Origin: Anabaena sp051781005
GTDB lineage: Bacteria; Cyanobacteriota; Cyanobacteriia; Cyanobacteriales; Nostocaceae
DNA: 64,000 bases
Direction: 5' to 3'
Assembly: GCF_051781005.1 (NCBI RefSeq)
Contig: NZ_JBPWOA010000057.1
Coordinates: 115,649-179,648, forward strand
The first letter of the stretch is position 1; every line of letters begins with the position of its first letter. Shown here in pieces: positions 44,050-52,498 of the stretch. A program made the position numbers and the translations under genes. Below the pieces are notes generated by a model, which was not told the DNA's origin, made no database searches, and saw nothing but the letters and a program-made list of their open reading frames with translations.

Positions 44050-44745
44050 CTAAAATAAGTCCATTTGTACAGATGAATTCGATGAAGATTCAGGATGAGG
44101 AGTATTTTCAATTGAGTCTAATTTAGACTTAGAATTAACACGACGTTTACCCCATCCTTCTTGTGCTGCGTGTTTAACTATGCTGCGGCGAATTGAGTGA
44201 CTAATATCGTGAAAATCATTCTTTACCTGCTGAAAATGAATGATGGATTTATTGCTAGTATCACTCGTAGTACCATCAATAAATTCATAAAAACTCTGGC
44301 AATCTTTTGGTAATTTATTGTATTTAGTTAAAACTTCATTGCCTACCCAAAGATAAAGATCAGCGTAATCTCGATGCAAAGGTGCTTCGTAAGTTGCAGG
44401 CATCATGTAAGTCAGAACTTCTGTAGCTGTGGCATACTTACCAACTTGATTTTGTTCATACTCATTGCAAATTAGTTCTAACCTGTCTTGAATACAGGCA
44501 AACTTCAGCCATTGAGGAATAGTATCACTCCAAGAATTGCCATGAATAACCAATGGACCTGCTAAATAGCGAATATGGTGTATGGAAAATTCGGCTATTT
44601 CTAATAGAGTTGCTAACAATTCTTTAGGAGTATTTAAACTAGCGAGAATTTGCAGCATTTTCAAAGTGTTGTCTGGCAGTTTAGTATTTTTATGATTATT
44701 TATTTCTGCCATTACTTCGGGTGGAATCAAGTTGATTTGTTCCAT
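44050..44745 (-). CDS. Hypothetical protein ending in a beta-clamp-binding-like motif
   Basis: 231 residues from ATG 44745 (MEQINLIPPEV), preceded by a purine-rich GAGAAG; the frame opens further upstream with a TTG at 44784. All-helical in appearance (LKMLQILASLNTPKELLATLLEIAEF; ATATEVLTYMMPATYEAPLHRDYADLYLWVGNEVL). The tail is serine-rich and ends SVQMDLF. QMDLF fits the bacterial sliding-clamp-binding consensus QL(S/D)LF, and a position at the extreme end favours function. Being near the plasmid DNA polymerase on the same strand, it could be a replication accessory protein. Family not recognised. Confidence 0.6.
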   Translation of the reverse strand: MEQINLIPPEVMAEINNHKNTKLPDNTLKMLQILASLNTPKELLATLLEIAEFSIHHIRYLAGPLVIHGNSWSDTIPQWLKFACIQDRLELICNEYEQNQVGKYATATEVLTYMMPATYEAPLHRDYADLYLWVGNEVLTKYNKLPKDCQSFYEFIDGTTSDTSNKSIIHFQQVKNDFHDISHSIRRSIVKHAAQEGWGKRRVNSKSKLDSIENTPHPESSSNSSVQMDLF

Positions 44746-44777
44746 TTGTCTTCTCGATATGAGCGCATCATTAAAAA

Positions 44778-44811
44778 TAGCCAATAGGCTAATACATAAT
44801 TAGCCAATAGG
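44778..44811. promoter_or_regulatory. Direct repeats in a divergent promoter region
   Basis: TAGCCAATAGG at 44778-44788 and 44801-44811, 23 bp apart (about two helical turns), lies between the divergent genes starting at 44745 and 44874. It is a candidate operator for both. Confidence 0.4.
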
Positions 44812-44873
44812 TTATTGCTGTTACTCAACTCTTTTTTTATGCTGGTATTGGTACTGTTGTTCAGGTAATAGCT

Positions 44874-45182
44874 ATGAATCAAGAACCCGCATTAAATCAA
44901 AACTCTGAGGATGAAGATAATCGTCAAGTAAAGTCTGTCAATGGTTATCAATCACCGGGTTATATTATTGAGGAGTCCAGTGATGAGGATAATGGTAATC
45001 CCTGGACAACAGACAGATTTGAAGATGGTTATCAAGAGAATATTTTTGAAATCAACTTTGGCGATACACCCTATACTGAATCAGCCGCTAATCCCAATCC
45101 TAAATTACCAGGATATGGCTCTGGTTCAGGTTACAAGTCTAAGAAAAGTCAGCAGTCAACATCTCCAGAATTAGAGTTGTAA
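44874..45182 (+). CDS. Small acidic hypothetical protein
   Basis: 102 residues with many D, E, N, S, G and P and few hydrophobics, probably unfolded alone. A repeated feature is the D/E-rich start (SEDEDN, SSDEDNG), with a basic GYKSKKSQQS stretch near the end. It is 145 bp before the secreted transglycosylase-like gene in the same direction. Function unknown; it may be an adaptor or a DNA mimic. Confidence 0.5.
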   Translation: MNQEPALNQNSEDEDNRQVKSVNGYQSPGYIIEESSDEDNGNPWTTDRFEDGYQENIFEINFGDTPYTESAANPNPKLPGYGSGSGYKSKKSQQSTSPELEL

Positions 45183-45327
45183 ATCGTAATAATTTAGGAG
45201 TCATGAGTGCAGTTGATTAATCATATTAACACTGAAATTACACCCCTAAGTCAAACAATCCAGCCTTAATTCAAGAAAGTACTTGACTGATTGAGGTGTA
45301 GTTGTCATCATTTAAAAACCTGGAATT

Positions 45328-47262
45328 ATGAACAATTCAAAAAGATGGATATTTTTGCTCATTGTCATGAGTTTTATTATCTACAGTGTGACTGTGCAAG
45401 CTGCAAACAGTACATTGAATAATGGCAATCTACCAACTCGAATTGTAGAAGTTGCCAATAATGGTCAATCTCGATTACCTGCTAACAAACTTTTACTGCC
45501 AGACTGGAATCGCATTTCTCTTGACCAACTACCAGGTATCAGTCAATCTGGGGCAATTAATGGTAGTTACTACAGTCAAACATTAGGTTATGATTTGAGT
45601 CGGACTTGGACTGTGGGAATGACTCCTGATGAATATTTGAAGTTGGGAGATATCAGTGAAGCCTTGCAAGCAGAAAAGTTCTCTTTGCAAGCCATTGGAG
45701 ATATCACCTCTACTGATTTAAACAAGATTGCTTTAAGTGAATTTCCTTTAATTGCAGCACAAACATTGAGTCATTTAGCCCAAGTTGTTCCTCAATTAGC
45801 TCAAACACCAGTGAAAGATATTCAACCTGTAGTTGCTTTACTGAAAACTCAAAGAATTGAAGCATTGAATTTAACATTAGCTCAGGTGTTGACACAATAT
45901 GAAGTTGGGAATATAAAGTTGGGAGAAATTGACTTGTCAAAGTTTTCGTTGACTTCAATTCCCAATTTAGAAACAGTAGCAATTCAAGATTTGACCAATT
46001 GGATGAATAGCTTTGTTAAAAACATTCCTGGACTAGGACAAGTACCTTTAGGATTGATGCCCAATCCTATCAATGAAATTGGTAATTTAGTCATGCGGAT
46101 TGATGCAGTTTATGGAATAGCAGAAAATCGCCGTAACAATACAATTTCTGGCTCAGATGTACAAGGTTTCTCTGTACCATGTACTCAAACAGACTGTACT
46201 TACGTAGAGCTAGATAATTTGGAAAATGTTGGTGCAAGCGATCGCTCATCTCTAGAAGGTAAGCAATGGATATCCGGTAAATACCAGGAGGTTGAGGGAG
46301 GTTGGGGCATACTCAAAGCGGTTAACAATGGACAAGAACCAACGGGACGTTTACCCTTTGGTAAAGCTTTTAAAGTTGTGGTGATGGAAACAGATGAAAC
46401 CACAGATACAGTTGATACGGCTTTATATTTTCGTTTCTGCGCTTGGAGGATGGGTTGCACACCTTATTTTATTGGTCCAATTCCTTTTTTCAGCTATAAG
46501 GTGAATGCGCTGATGTTTGTAGGCAATTTGGAGAATGGGAATGAGCAGAGTATAAATACTACTTCTACACCAACAGGTGCGAAAAGAGAAGCAAGAAGTA
46601 ATCCCAATCAAAATAGCACAACAAGTCAAATTAATCCTTGCACATTTACCAGTGCTAATCGCTCAATCATCAGTCAATCATTTTACGGTGTTAATTTGCC
46701 ATTACTAGGAAACGCCATTGCCGAAATTGAAAGTGCTGGTAGTGGGGATTATAAAGCTGTTGGTGTGCATACCTGCGCTGATGGGGGTTTAAACTGTGGC
46801 CGAGGACTGGGACGATATCAGTTCATGAGTTACAACCCCTACGCAGTGCGGTTAATTGCTGCCAAACCGGGAGGGGAAGAGTTTCTTAATCAGGTAAGAC
46901 AAGGTTATCAACCTACTGAAGCTGAACTATTTGAGTTTTTTCCTCCTGCTGATCAGGATAGGGCATTTATGACTGATATAGCCAATAAAATTCAAGTAAC
47001 TCAAGGAGAAATTGACCCAATTACAGGACAATCATTCACTGGTGGACGGCTGATTGAACGGGTAGCTCAAAAGCATTTTGGTGGTGATAATAGCAAAGTT
47101 GATGCTAGTAGTTCTGATGTTTTTGGTCGTCTCAGTCTGAAAGATTATGGACAAACTGCTTTAACTCTCTATGGCAATAATAACAGTGATAATGGAACGT
47201 TGACCTGCATTCCTAGTTTAACTTCTAGATACATGAGCGATGCTCAAAACATTGGTAATTAG
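45328..47262 (+). CDS. Secreted protein with C-terminal lytic transglycosylase-like domain
   Basis: 644 residues. WIFLLIVMSFIIYSVTVQA-AN is a cleavable signal peptide. Residues 50-260 contain leucine-rich, evenly spaced helices (QTLSHLAQVVPQLAQTPVKDIQPVVALLK). A cysteine-containing beta region (FSVPCTQTDCTYVEL) follows at 290-400. The C-terminal 200 start FYGVNLPLLGNAIAEIESAGSGDYKAVG, with the glutamate (IES) and GRGLGRYQFMSYNPYA of a lysozyme-like fold. It should cut peptidoglycan to make room for a conjugation channel, as VirB1 does. The same-strand neighbour at 47412 is also envelope-bound. The domain set seems specific to cyanobacterial plasmids. Confidence 0.75.
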   Translation: MNNSKRWIFLLIVMSFIIYSVTVQAANSTLNNGNLPTRIVEVANNGQSRLPANKLLLPDWNRISLDQLPGISQSGAINGSYYSQTLGYDLSRTWTVGMTPDEYLKLGDISEALQAEKFSLQAIGDITSTDLNKIALSEFPLIAAQTLSHLAQVVPQLAQTPVKDIQPVVALLKTQRIEALNLTLAQVLTQYEVGNIKLGEIDLSKFSLTSIPNLETVAIQDLTNWMNSFVKNIPGLGQVPLGLMPNPINEIGNLVMRIDAVYGIAENRRNNTISGSDVQGFSVPCTQTDCTYVELDNLENVGASDRSSLEGKQWISGKYQEVEGGWGILKAVNNGQEPTGRLPFGKAFKVVVMETDETTDTVDTALYFRFCAWRMGCTPYFIGPIPFFSYKVNALMFVGNLENGNEQSINTTSTPTGAKREARSNPNQNSTTSQINPCTFTSANRSIISQSFYGVNLPLLGNAIAEIESAGSGDYKAVGVHTCADGGLNCGRGLGRYQFMSYNPYAVRLIAAKPGGEEFLNQVRQGYQPTEAELFEFFPPADQDRAFMTDIANKIQVTQGEIDPITGQSFTGGRLIERVAQKHFGGDNSKVDASSSDVFGRLSLKDYGQTALTLYGNNNSDNGTLTCIPSLTSRYMSDAQNIGN

Positions 47263-47411
47263 AAGTAGCAAATACAGCAGGAGTTATGAGTCAGGAGTGA
47301 AAGCTACTTATAACAATTATGGCTATTGTTATAGCTTATCACAACAAATAAATTTGTTTAAATCATCGTTTTTTTAGGCTCTCAAAAGTTGTAATTTCCA
47401 TACTTATCACC

Positions 47412-48149
47412 GTGGTTTATATGACTAATTTATCTACAATCTCTATATCTTCCGAGCCAGAGACAAAGGATTTTTGTGATACTGACTTGCATTCAAAAAA
47501 GCAATTAGAGCAAGCAACAGTAGACAAGGTAGTTTCTTCTTTGTCAGTCTCTTCTGCTCAGTTTCAACCACTAAAAACAACAGGATATCAATTACCAGAA
47601 CCTCCCATGAGAATACGTTATTGGGTGCATTGGTTTCGTGTTGGTTTAAGTATGTTTTTGCTGCTTTCTGTTCTCTGTGGTTTAGGAGGATGTAGTTTTA
47701 ATGCAGCAACTGTGACTTGGAACAAAGCTGTTAATCTTGTTTCTAGTTCTGTTGTAGAACAGATAATTGTAGAAAATACAGACTTGAATCCTCAAGCATC
47801 TGTTGACAATATACTGGCTGTAAATGTGGCAGGAAAAGATGGCAAACTGACAATTTTTAACTTTAACACTCCAGATGTTTGTGGTGCTTTAGGTTGTCTA
47901 TATGCTGGTTATTGGTTCAAACCAAATCAACCAATTACTCAGGTATTTTTGAGTTATTTAAATCCTACATTACCACCAGGAAAGCAATTATTAGCAGTAG
48001 GAGAAAATCACCATCAGCCCTTACCTTGTATCAAGGTATTGCAAACAGAAAAACAGCAATTACGACAAATGAACTTTTGTTTTAATGGTAATCGTTATCA
48101 ACTTGCAGATAGTCAACTTTTGGCTACTATGAATAAATTACCAAAATAA
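47412..48149 (+). CDS. Membrane-anchored or lipoprotein-like hypothetical
   Basis: 245 residues. The first 75 are polar; a hydrophobic segment VGLSMFLLLSVLCGLGGC ends in a lipobox-like GLGGC, but so deep in the chain that it is either a membrane anchor with a cytoplasmic tail, or the true start is the internal ATG near 47607 (MRIRYWVHW). The outer part has three or more cysteines (VCGALGCLY, PCIK, NFCF) and resembles no family that I know. It follows the transglycosylase-like gene by 150 bp and probably works with it in the envelope. Confidence 0.6.
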   Translation: MVYMTNLSTISISSEPETKDFCDTDLHSKKQLEQATVDKVVSSLSVSSAQFQPLKTTGYQLPEPPMRIRYWVHWFRVGLSMFLLLSVLCGLGGCSFNAATVTWNKAVNLVSSSVVEQIIVENTDLNPQASVDNILAVNVAGKDGKLTIFNFNTPDVCGALGCLYAGYWFKPNQPITQVFLSYLNPTLPPGKQLLAVGENHHQPLPCIKVLQTEKQQLRQMNFCFNGNRYQLADSQLLATMNKLPK

Positions 48150-48335
48150 CAGTTTTATGATTCAATAAAAAGGTCATTGCAGGTATTTAAAAAACAAATT
48201 AGGACAGTCTTGATGAGAGGGAATTTCTAAGGAATAATCTTCTTCAATACAGATTTGCTGGAGTTCCTTAACATTATCAGCTTACCTGAAAATGGCTGTA
48301 AATAAAAATAAGGTCTAGTTCTTTTAGTGAGAAAC

Positions 48336-48360
48336 CTGCCATAGTTTTTGACTACGGCAG
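48336..48360. terminator. Bidirectional hairpin between convergent genes
   Basis: CTGCC-A-TAGT (48336-48345) pairs with ACTA-C-GGCAG (48351-48360), with one A/C mismatch, around TTTTG, followed by ATTTTA. It lies between the convergent genes ending at 48149 and 48398. The rest of this 250-bp gap is AT-rich with no gene. Confidence 0.6.
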
Positions 48361-48397
48361 ATTTTATGTTCAACCCAGGTAATTTGATAACATTCAA

Positions 48398-49483
48398 CTA
48401 TTCGTCATCATCTAGTTCATCGTCATCGTCAAATTCATTATCGTCCAAATCGGTTTCTAAATCGTCGTTTTCATCCTCGTCATCTTCAATTACTTGAATT
48501 CTTCTGGGTGGTTTAGTTGCTGGTTTGGATTTACGGACAGTTTGAGTTTTACTCTTATTCTTGTTTGGTGGTAAAACTTCCACCTCTACAGAAGTTGATT
48601 CTCCAGGGTTAGCAGGTAGAGATTGTGGTTCATTGAAACCAGCGATAGCATCATGCTGTTGCCAAATTAAACTTTTAGTTGTGGTTTTACCTAAATAAAG
48701 TTGGGTGAAATTATCAACTGTGGGTTTAGTGTAGGCTACAGTTTTGCAACAGTTATGTTTATTCTTACCTTCACCTTCTTTAACTGCTTTAAACTCAATT
48801 TCCAGCACACCTAAACTGCGCCATTTATCACTTTTACCGCTAAATGGTACTTGGAAATAATCAGCAAAGGTTTTCTCTAATGAACGATAAAACTCTTCAC
48901 GTACTGATTTAAAACTCCAGAGAGCTACATTCTTGAATCGGACAACAACAGGAGTAGTATGTAATGGTTGATTTTTGTCATCCAGAAACATGATTGCGTG
49001 TTCTGAACACACATCCATTGTTCTTTTATCAAGACTATTCCTGTAGTCATCATAAAGCCCAACAAACGAACTACCTACATCTTCTACATCTGATTTATAG
49101 CGGATATATTCTGGTGCAAAAGCTAAAACCAGTAACCGCCCTTCAGTAATTAATAATCCGGTAACATCTTCAGTTAAAGTGACAGTAGTTAAATCATCTT
49201 CTGTTGGCATTTCTATCCAACCAGCTTTTTCTAACTGGTCTTCTGGAATCAAAATTCCAGCAGGTTTATCGTTAACGACAATACCATAAGGAAGAAGTGG
49301 TTTGCGAACTTGGTTATAGCTATCATCCAAAAGTTCTGGGTCTATTTCAAATTCTTCTCCTTCAAAGTCATAATCATCAGGTTCAGTTGCTTTAGCTTTG
49401 GTAGTTTTAGGTCGAGAAGCAGTAGTTTTTGTCGTAGATTGATGGGGGCGTTTAGAGTTGTTTGTAGTTCTTGATTTAACCAT
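48398..49483 (-). CDS. Cyanobacterial plasmid protein with acidic tail (DUF5895-like)
   Basis: 361 residues. A Ser/Thr/Lys-rich N-terminus (1-35) is followed by an acidic stretch (EPDDYDFEGEEFEIDPELLDD), then a core from PLLPYGIVVNDKPAGILIPEDQLEKAGW to TTKSLIWQQHDAIAGF containing two cysteines (NCC). The tail is nearly pure D/E/N (DDDDELDDDE end), like that of single-stranded-DNA-binding proteins. I recall this core as DUF5895, not verified. A role handling DNA during replication or transfer is plausible from tail and context. It stands alone on the minus strand with a terminator downstream. Confidence 0.65.
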   Translation of the reverse strand: MVKSRTTNNSKRPHQSTTKTTASRPKTTKAKATEPDDYDFEGEEFEIDPELLDDSYNQVRKPLLPYGIVVNDKPAGILIPEDQLEKAGWIEMPTEDDLTTVTLTEDVTGLLITEGRLLVLAFAPEYIRYKSDVEDVGSSFVGLYDDYRNSLDKRTMDVCSEHAIMFLDDKNQPLHTTPVVVRFKNVALWSFKSVREEFYRSLEKTFADYFQVPFSGKSDKWRSLGVLEIEFKAVKEGEGKNKHNCCKTVAYTKPTVDNFTQLYLGKTTTKSLIWQQHDAIAGFNEPQSLPANPGESTSVEVEVLPPNKNKSKTQTVRKSKPATKPPRRIQVIEDDEDENDDLETDLDDNEFDDDDELDDDE

Positions 49484-49601
49484 TGGACTACATAAATATG
49501 ATTGTCCAAAGTCTGAGGCGTTAGCCTCTAAATTCAGTTATTGAGTTTGCCTGAAATGTAGCGGTTTTAATGTAGAGAACTATAAACTTATCTAAGTTCA
49601 C

Positions 49602-50255
49602 TTAAATTGCTCCTATTTGTTGTCTAACCCACGCACGAAATACTTTCATTGTCGTATTTCTACCATTAGTTTTACTCAACAGTAAATATTTAGGAATTGC
49701 TTGAGAAATTGGCAGGTTGGGAAAAATAGAACTGGTATTGGATTCTACATATTTACCATTAATTAGCACGTTTATTTCCACCTTTCTGCCATTCCATCGC
49801 CACAGTTCTGGTACTTTCAAAGCTTGATAATTATTGAAACGAGTGCGGGAGGTAATATCAATCTCAATCGCTAAATCTGGAGGTGGATCTATTTCTAAAT
49901 CTATTCTATCTTTCCCCCTGACTTTTGCTTCATTTTGGATATAGAAGCAATCATCAGGTTCTACACCTGCATCCATGTTTTCTCTATCAAAAGTTGTAGA
50001 ACCCAAACTCCAAAATTCCAGATCTAGTTCTTCTAATAAAGCTTTTACTAAGTCGCCAATAATAACTTTAGCTACTTCATGCTCTGGTAATGGAGCCATT
50101 ATTTCCAACACTCCTTGACCGTAACCTAGTTTATAATTGCGATTATCTCCTAATTCTGCCAAAATACGTTTGTATGTAGACCAAGAGATATTTTTAATTA
50201 ACAATTGATGACCGGGTTTAACAATTAGTTGGTTGAGTTCAAGTAACATACTCAT
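49602..50255 (-). CDS. Uma2 family (DUF820) endonuclease-like protein
   Basis: 217 residues. WSTYKRILAELGDNRNYKLGYGQGVLEIMAPLPEHEVAKVIIGDLV is the Uma2 N-terminal block; GVEPDDCFYIQNEAKVRGKDRIDLEIDPPPDLAIEIDITSRTRFN supplies the PD-(D/E)XK acids (EPD, AIEID). The usual lysine of the fold is not evident after EID, as in many Uma2 members. The family is greatly expanded in cyanobacteria and often linked to mobile DNA; its role is unsettled. The gene is divergent from the coupling protein at 50419. Confidence 0.93.
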   Translation of the reverse strand: MSMLLELNQLIVKPGHQLLIKNISWSTYKRILAELGDNRNYKLGYGQGVLEIMAPLPEHEVAKVIIGDLVKALLEELDLEFWSLGSTTFDRENMDAGVEPDDCFYIQNEAKVRGKDRIDLEIDPPPDLAIEIDITSRTRFNNYQALKVPELWRWNGRKVEINVLINGKYVESNTSSIFPNLPISQAIPKYLLLSKTNGRNTTMKVFRAWVRQQIGAI

Positions 50256-50418
50256 TTTTTACCTCTTTCTTAACCTAACTTAGCCCAATCAGTATTTCTC
50301 CAGTATAGTTCATATTTAAGATGACCAAAACTAGGGCATGGGGAGGGAACAGAGAATTGCTTTTTTTCTCTAAAAATATCCAGAAGGTAATTCCCTAACT
50401 TTGACTTGGTAACTAAAA

Positions 50419-52305
50419 TTGCTGGTAAACGCATACTCAACCGCCATGAACCTTTACCAGAAAAATCTAGTAAACACTGCTAACTCCACATTAATTGAAG
50501 TCTCAACTTACCAACCAACACTAGCCAGTATTGACTTCGGTAAATTCTTTCAACAATACAACAACCCCCAAGGTTGGACAATGATGGCTGGACTGCTGGT
50601 AGTTTTAATACTACTGCAAATCAGTGGTACGGGTAAAGGCAAAATCACCACTGGTAAAGTCTGCGGTATCAGCGAAAAACTAGCAGCCACTAACCTCGCA
50701 TTTAAGCAAATCCAAGAACACAAACACAATAAAGTTACCTTGTGGTCTGGTACTCCCCGTTACTGGACAAAAGGCAAGTGGCGGGGGTTACTGGTAAACC
50801 TGCAAACCATGCTAGGTGCAGCACCTACAGTTTGGTTTCCTCATGCCGAACGGGGAACACTGGTAATAGGTGCGCCTGGTTCTGGAAAAACTTACTCAAC
50901 TATCGACAGGATGCTAGAAAGTGCAATGCAGCAAGGGTTCCCGATTTTACTCTACGACAAAAAGGGAGAACAAATGCGGCTCCACGCCCCTCTAGCAGCA
51001 CGTTATGGCTACAAAGTCCGAGTCTTTGCCCCCGGTGAAGCTTTTAGCGGTGTCATCAATCCCCTAGATTTTATGCGGGATGCACGGGATGGGGTGATGG
51101 CTGGGGAAATTGGTCAAGTCATTAACCGCAATGCTGCTAGTGGGGGTAAAAGTGACGAGTTTTTTGCTAAAGCCGGGGATTTGTTAGCAAAAGCATTATT
51201 ACAGTTAGTCAAGGGTTCACCTTACCCAGATATGGCGATGTTGTATGCAGTGTTGCGGTTGCCAAAATTGGTACAACGCCTTGATCATGCGGTACAGTCC
51301 AAACGGTTGGATGAATGGGTAGCTACTTCGTTTATTCAATTTTTGAGTGCTAAGGATGCAGAAAAAACCGTTTCTGGGATTTTGACCACAGCGGCTGGGA
51401 CTTTCTCATCTTTTATTCAAGCTGATTTGTTACGGGCATTTATCGGTCAATCGGATATTCCCACTCAGCTATCAGGTAGAGAAATGGTAGTATTCAAGCT
51501 AGATGATGAACGTCGTAGTGTGGTTGGTCCTTTACTGGCAGCAGCAATGCACTTAATGATTGTCGGTAATTTGAGCCGTCCCCGTAAAGACCCGTTGATT
51601 ATTTCTTTGGATGAATTACCATCAATTAAGTTAGACCGACTGCCTCAGTGGATTAATGAATACCGTTCTAATGGTGCTTGTTTTATCTTGGGTATTCAAA
51701 GTTTAGAGCAGCTTTACGATATTTATGGGGATAAAATGGGAAGTGCCATTGCATCAGCTAGCAGTACCCATGTTTTATTTAATCCTGGTAACTATAAAAC
51801 TGCTGAGGATTACTCAAAGCGTTACGGCGAAAAGGAAATATTAATTAAAAATCGGACTACTGGGCGTTCTTTGGGCGGACAAATGAGCCATTCAATTAGC
51901 TGGAGTGAGAATTTACAAAAGATGCCTGTGATTAGTGCAGATGAAATTCTTAAGTTTCCCCAAGGTAAATGTGTAATTACCAGTCCCGGTTACAGTTCCG
52001 GGGGACAAGCATCAATTCCCTATCCTTTAATTATTCCTGTGTCGAAAACAGATGAAAAACGAGCTAAAGAAAGTGAAGGTCTTTGGGAAACACAAGTTAG
52101 ACCTGCGTTAGAAAGTCAGGTGACAATTCCTGATATTAAAATGCTCACACAGGCATTGTATGACCGCATTGAGGAAGCAGGACGGATGTTGCCATTACCA
52201 GAGGAAGATGTAGCCACAGTCCAGGAGTCTAGTAATCATCAAGAACCTGATGTTTTGGAGAATTTTTCACCACGAGTTTATCAAACTCCGGGATTGCAAG
52301 GATAA
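50419..52305 (+). CDS. Type IV coupling protein (TraD/VirD4-like)
   Basis: 628 residues from TTG 50419; ATG 50446 (MNLYQKN) is more likely. One membrane segment (MMAGLLVVLILLQISG, about 55-70) precedes the motor domain. Walker A is GAPGSGKT (151-158 in the longer numbering), followed by YDKKGEQM; Walker B is PLIISLDELPSI, and an ACFILGIQSLEQL sensor follows. It carries the relaxase-bound strand to the secretion channel. Together with the relaxase at 18424 it makes the plasmid mobilisable. VirB-type channel genes are not seen. A MITE follows the stop. Confidence 0.92.
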   Translation: MLVNAYSTAMNLYQKNLVNTANSTLIEVSTYQPTLASIDFGKFFQQYNNPQGWTMMAGLLVVLILLQISGTGKGKITTGKVCGISEKLAATNLAFKQIQEHKHNKVTLWSGTPRYWTKGKWRGLLVNLQTMLGAAPTVWFPHAERGTLVIGAPGSGKTYSTIDRMLESAMQQGFPILLYDKKGEQMRLHAPLAARYGYKVRVFAPGEAFSGVINPLDFMRDARDGVMAGEIGQVINRNAASGGKSDEFFAKAGDLLAKALLQLVKGSPYPDMAMLYAVLRLPKLVQRLDHAVQSKRLDEWVATSFIQFLSAKDAEKTVSGILTTAAGTFSSFIQADLLRAFIGQSDIPTQLSGREMVVFKLDDERRSVVGPLLAAAMHLMIVGNLSRPRKDPLIISLDELPSIKLDRLPQWINEYRSNGACFILGIQSLEQLYDIYGDKMGSAIASASSTHVLFNPGNYKTAEDYSKRYGEKEILIKNRTTGRSLGGQMSHSISWSENLQKMPVISADEILKFPQGKCVITSPGYSSGGQASIPYPLIIPVSKTDEKRAKESEGLWETQVRPALESQVTIPDIKMLTQALYDRIEEAGRMLPLPEEDVATVQESSNHQEPDVLENFSPRVYQTPGLQG

Positions 52306-52340
52306 GAGTTTGGGAATAATTATAGGGCTAGACGGTATCG

Positions 52341-52466
52341 CAGGACAAACGCATCTAAATTCTGTAATCCATGCCCAGTAAGGGTTTCAGATTTTCGTTA
52401 CAAAAATAAATAATGCTTGAAACCTTTATCCTGTAAGCATTCTAACAATAAGGTGCGTTTGCCCTG
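52341..52466. repeat. MITE, 126 bp, with 10-bp target duplication
   Basis: CAGGACAAACGCATCT (52341-52356) is mirrored at 52451-52466 with a few mismatches. GACGGTATCG occurs directly outside both ends (52331-52340, 52467-52476). Terminal CAGGRC and 10-bp duplication resemble the element at 26814, so the same transposase type may serve both. Confidence 0.85.
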
Positions 52467-52498
52467 GACGGTATCGCTAAACGAGTGCTAATTTCTTA

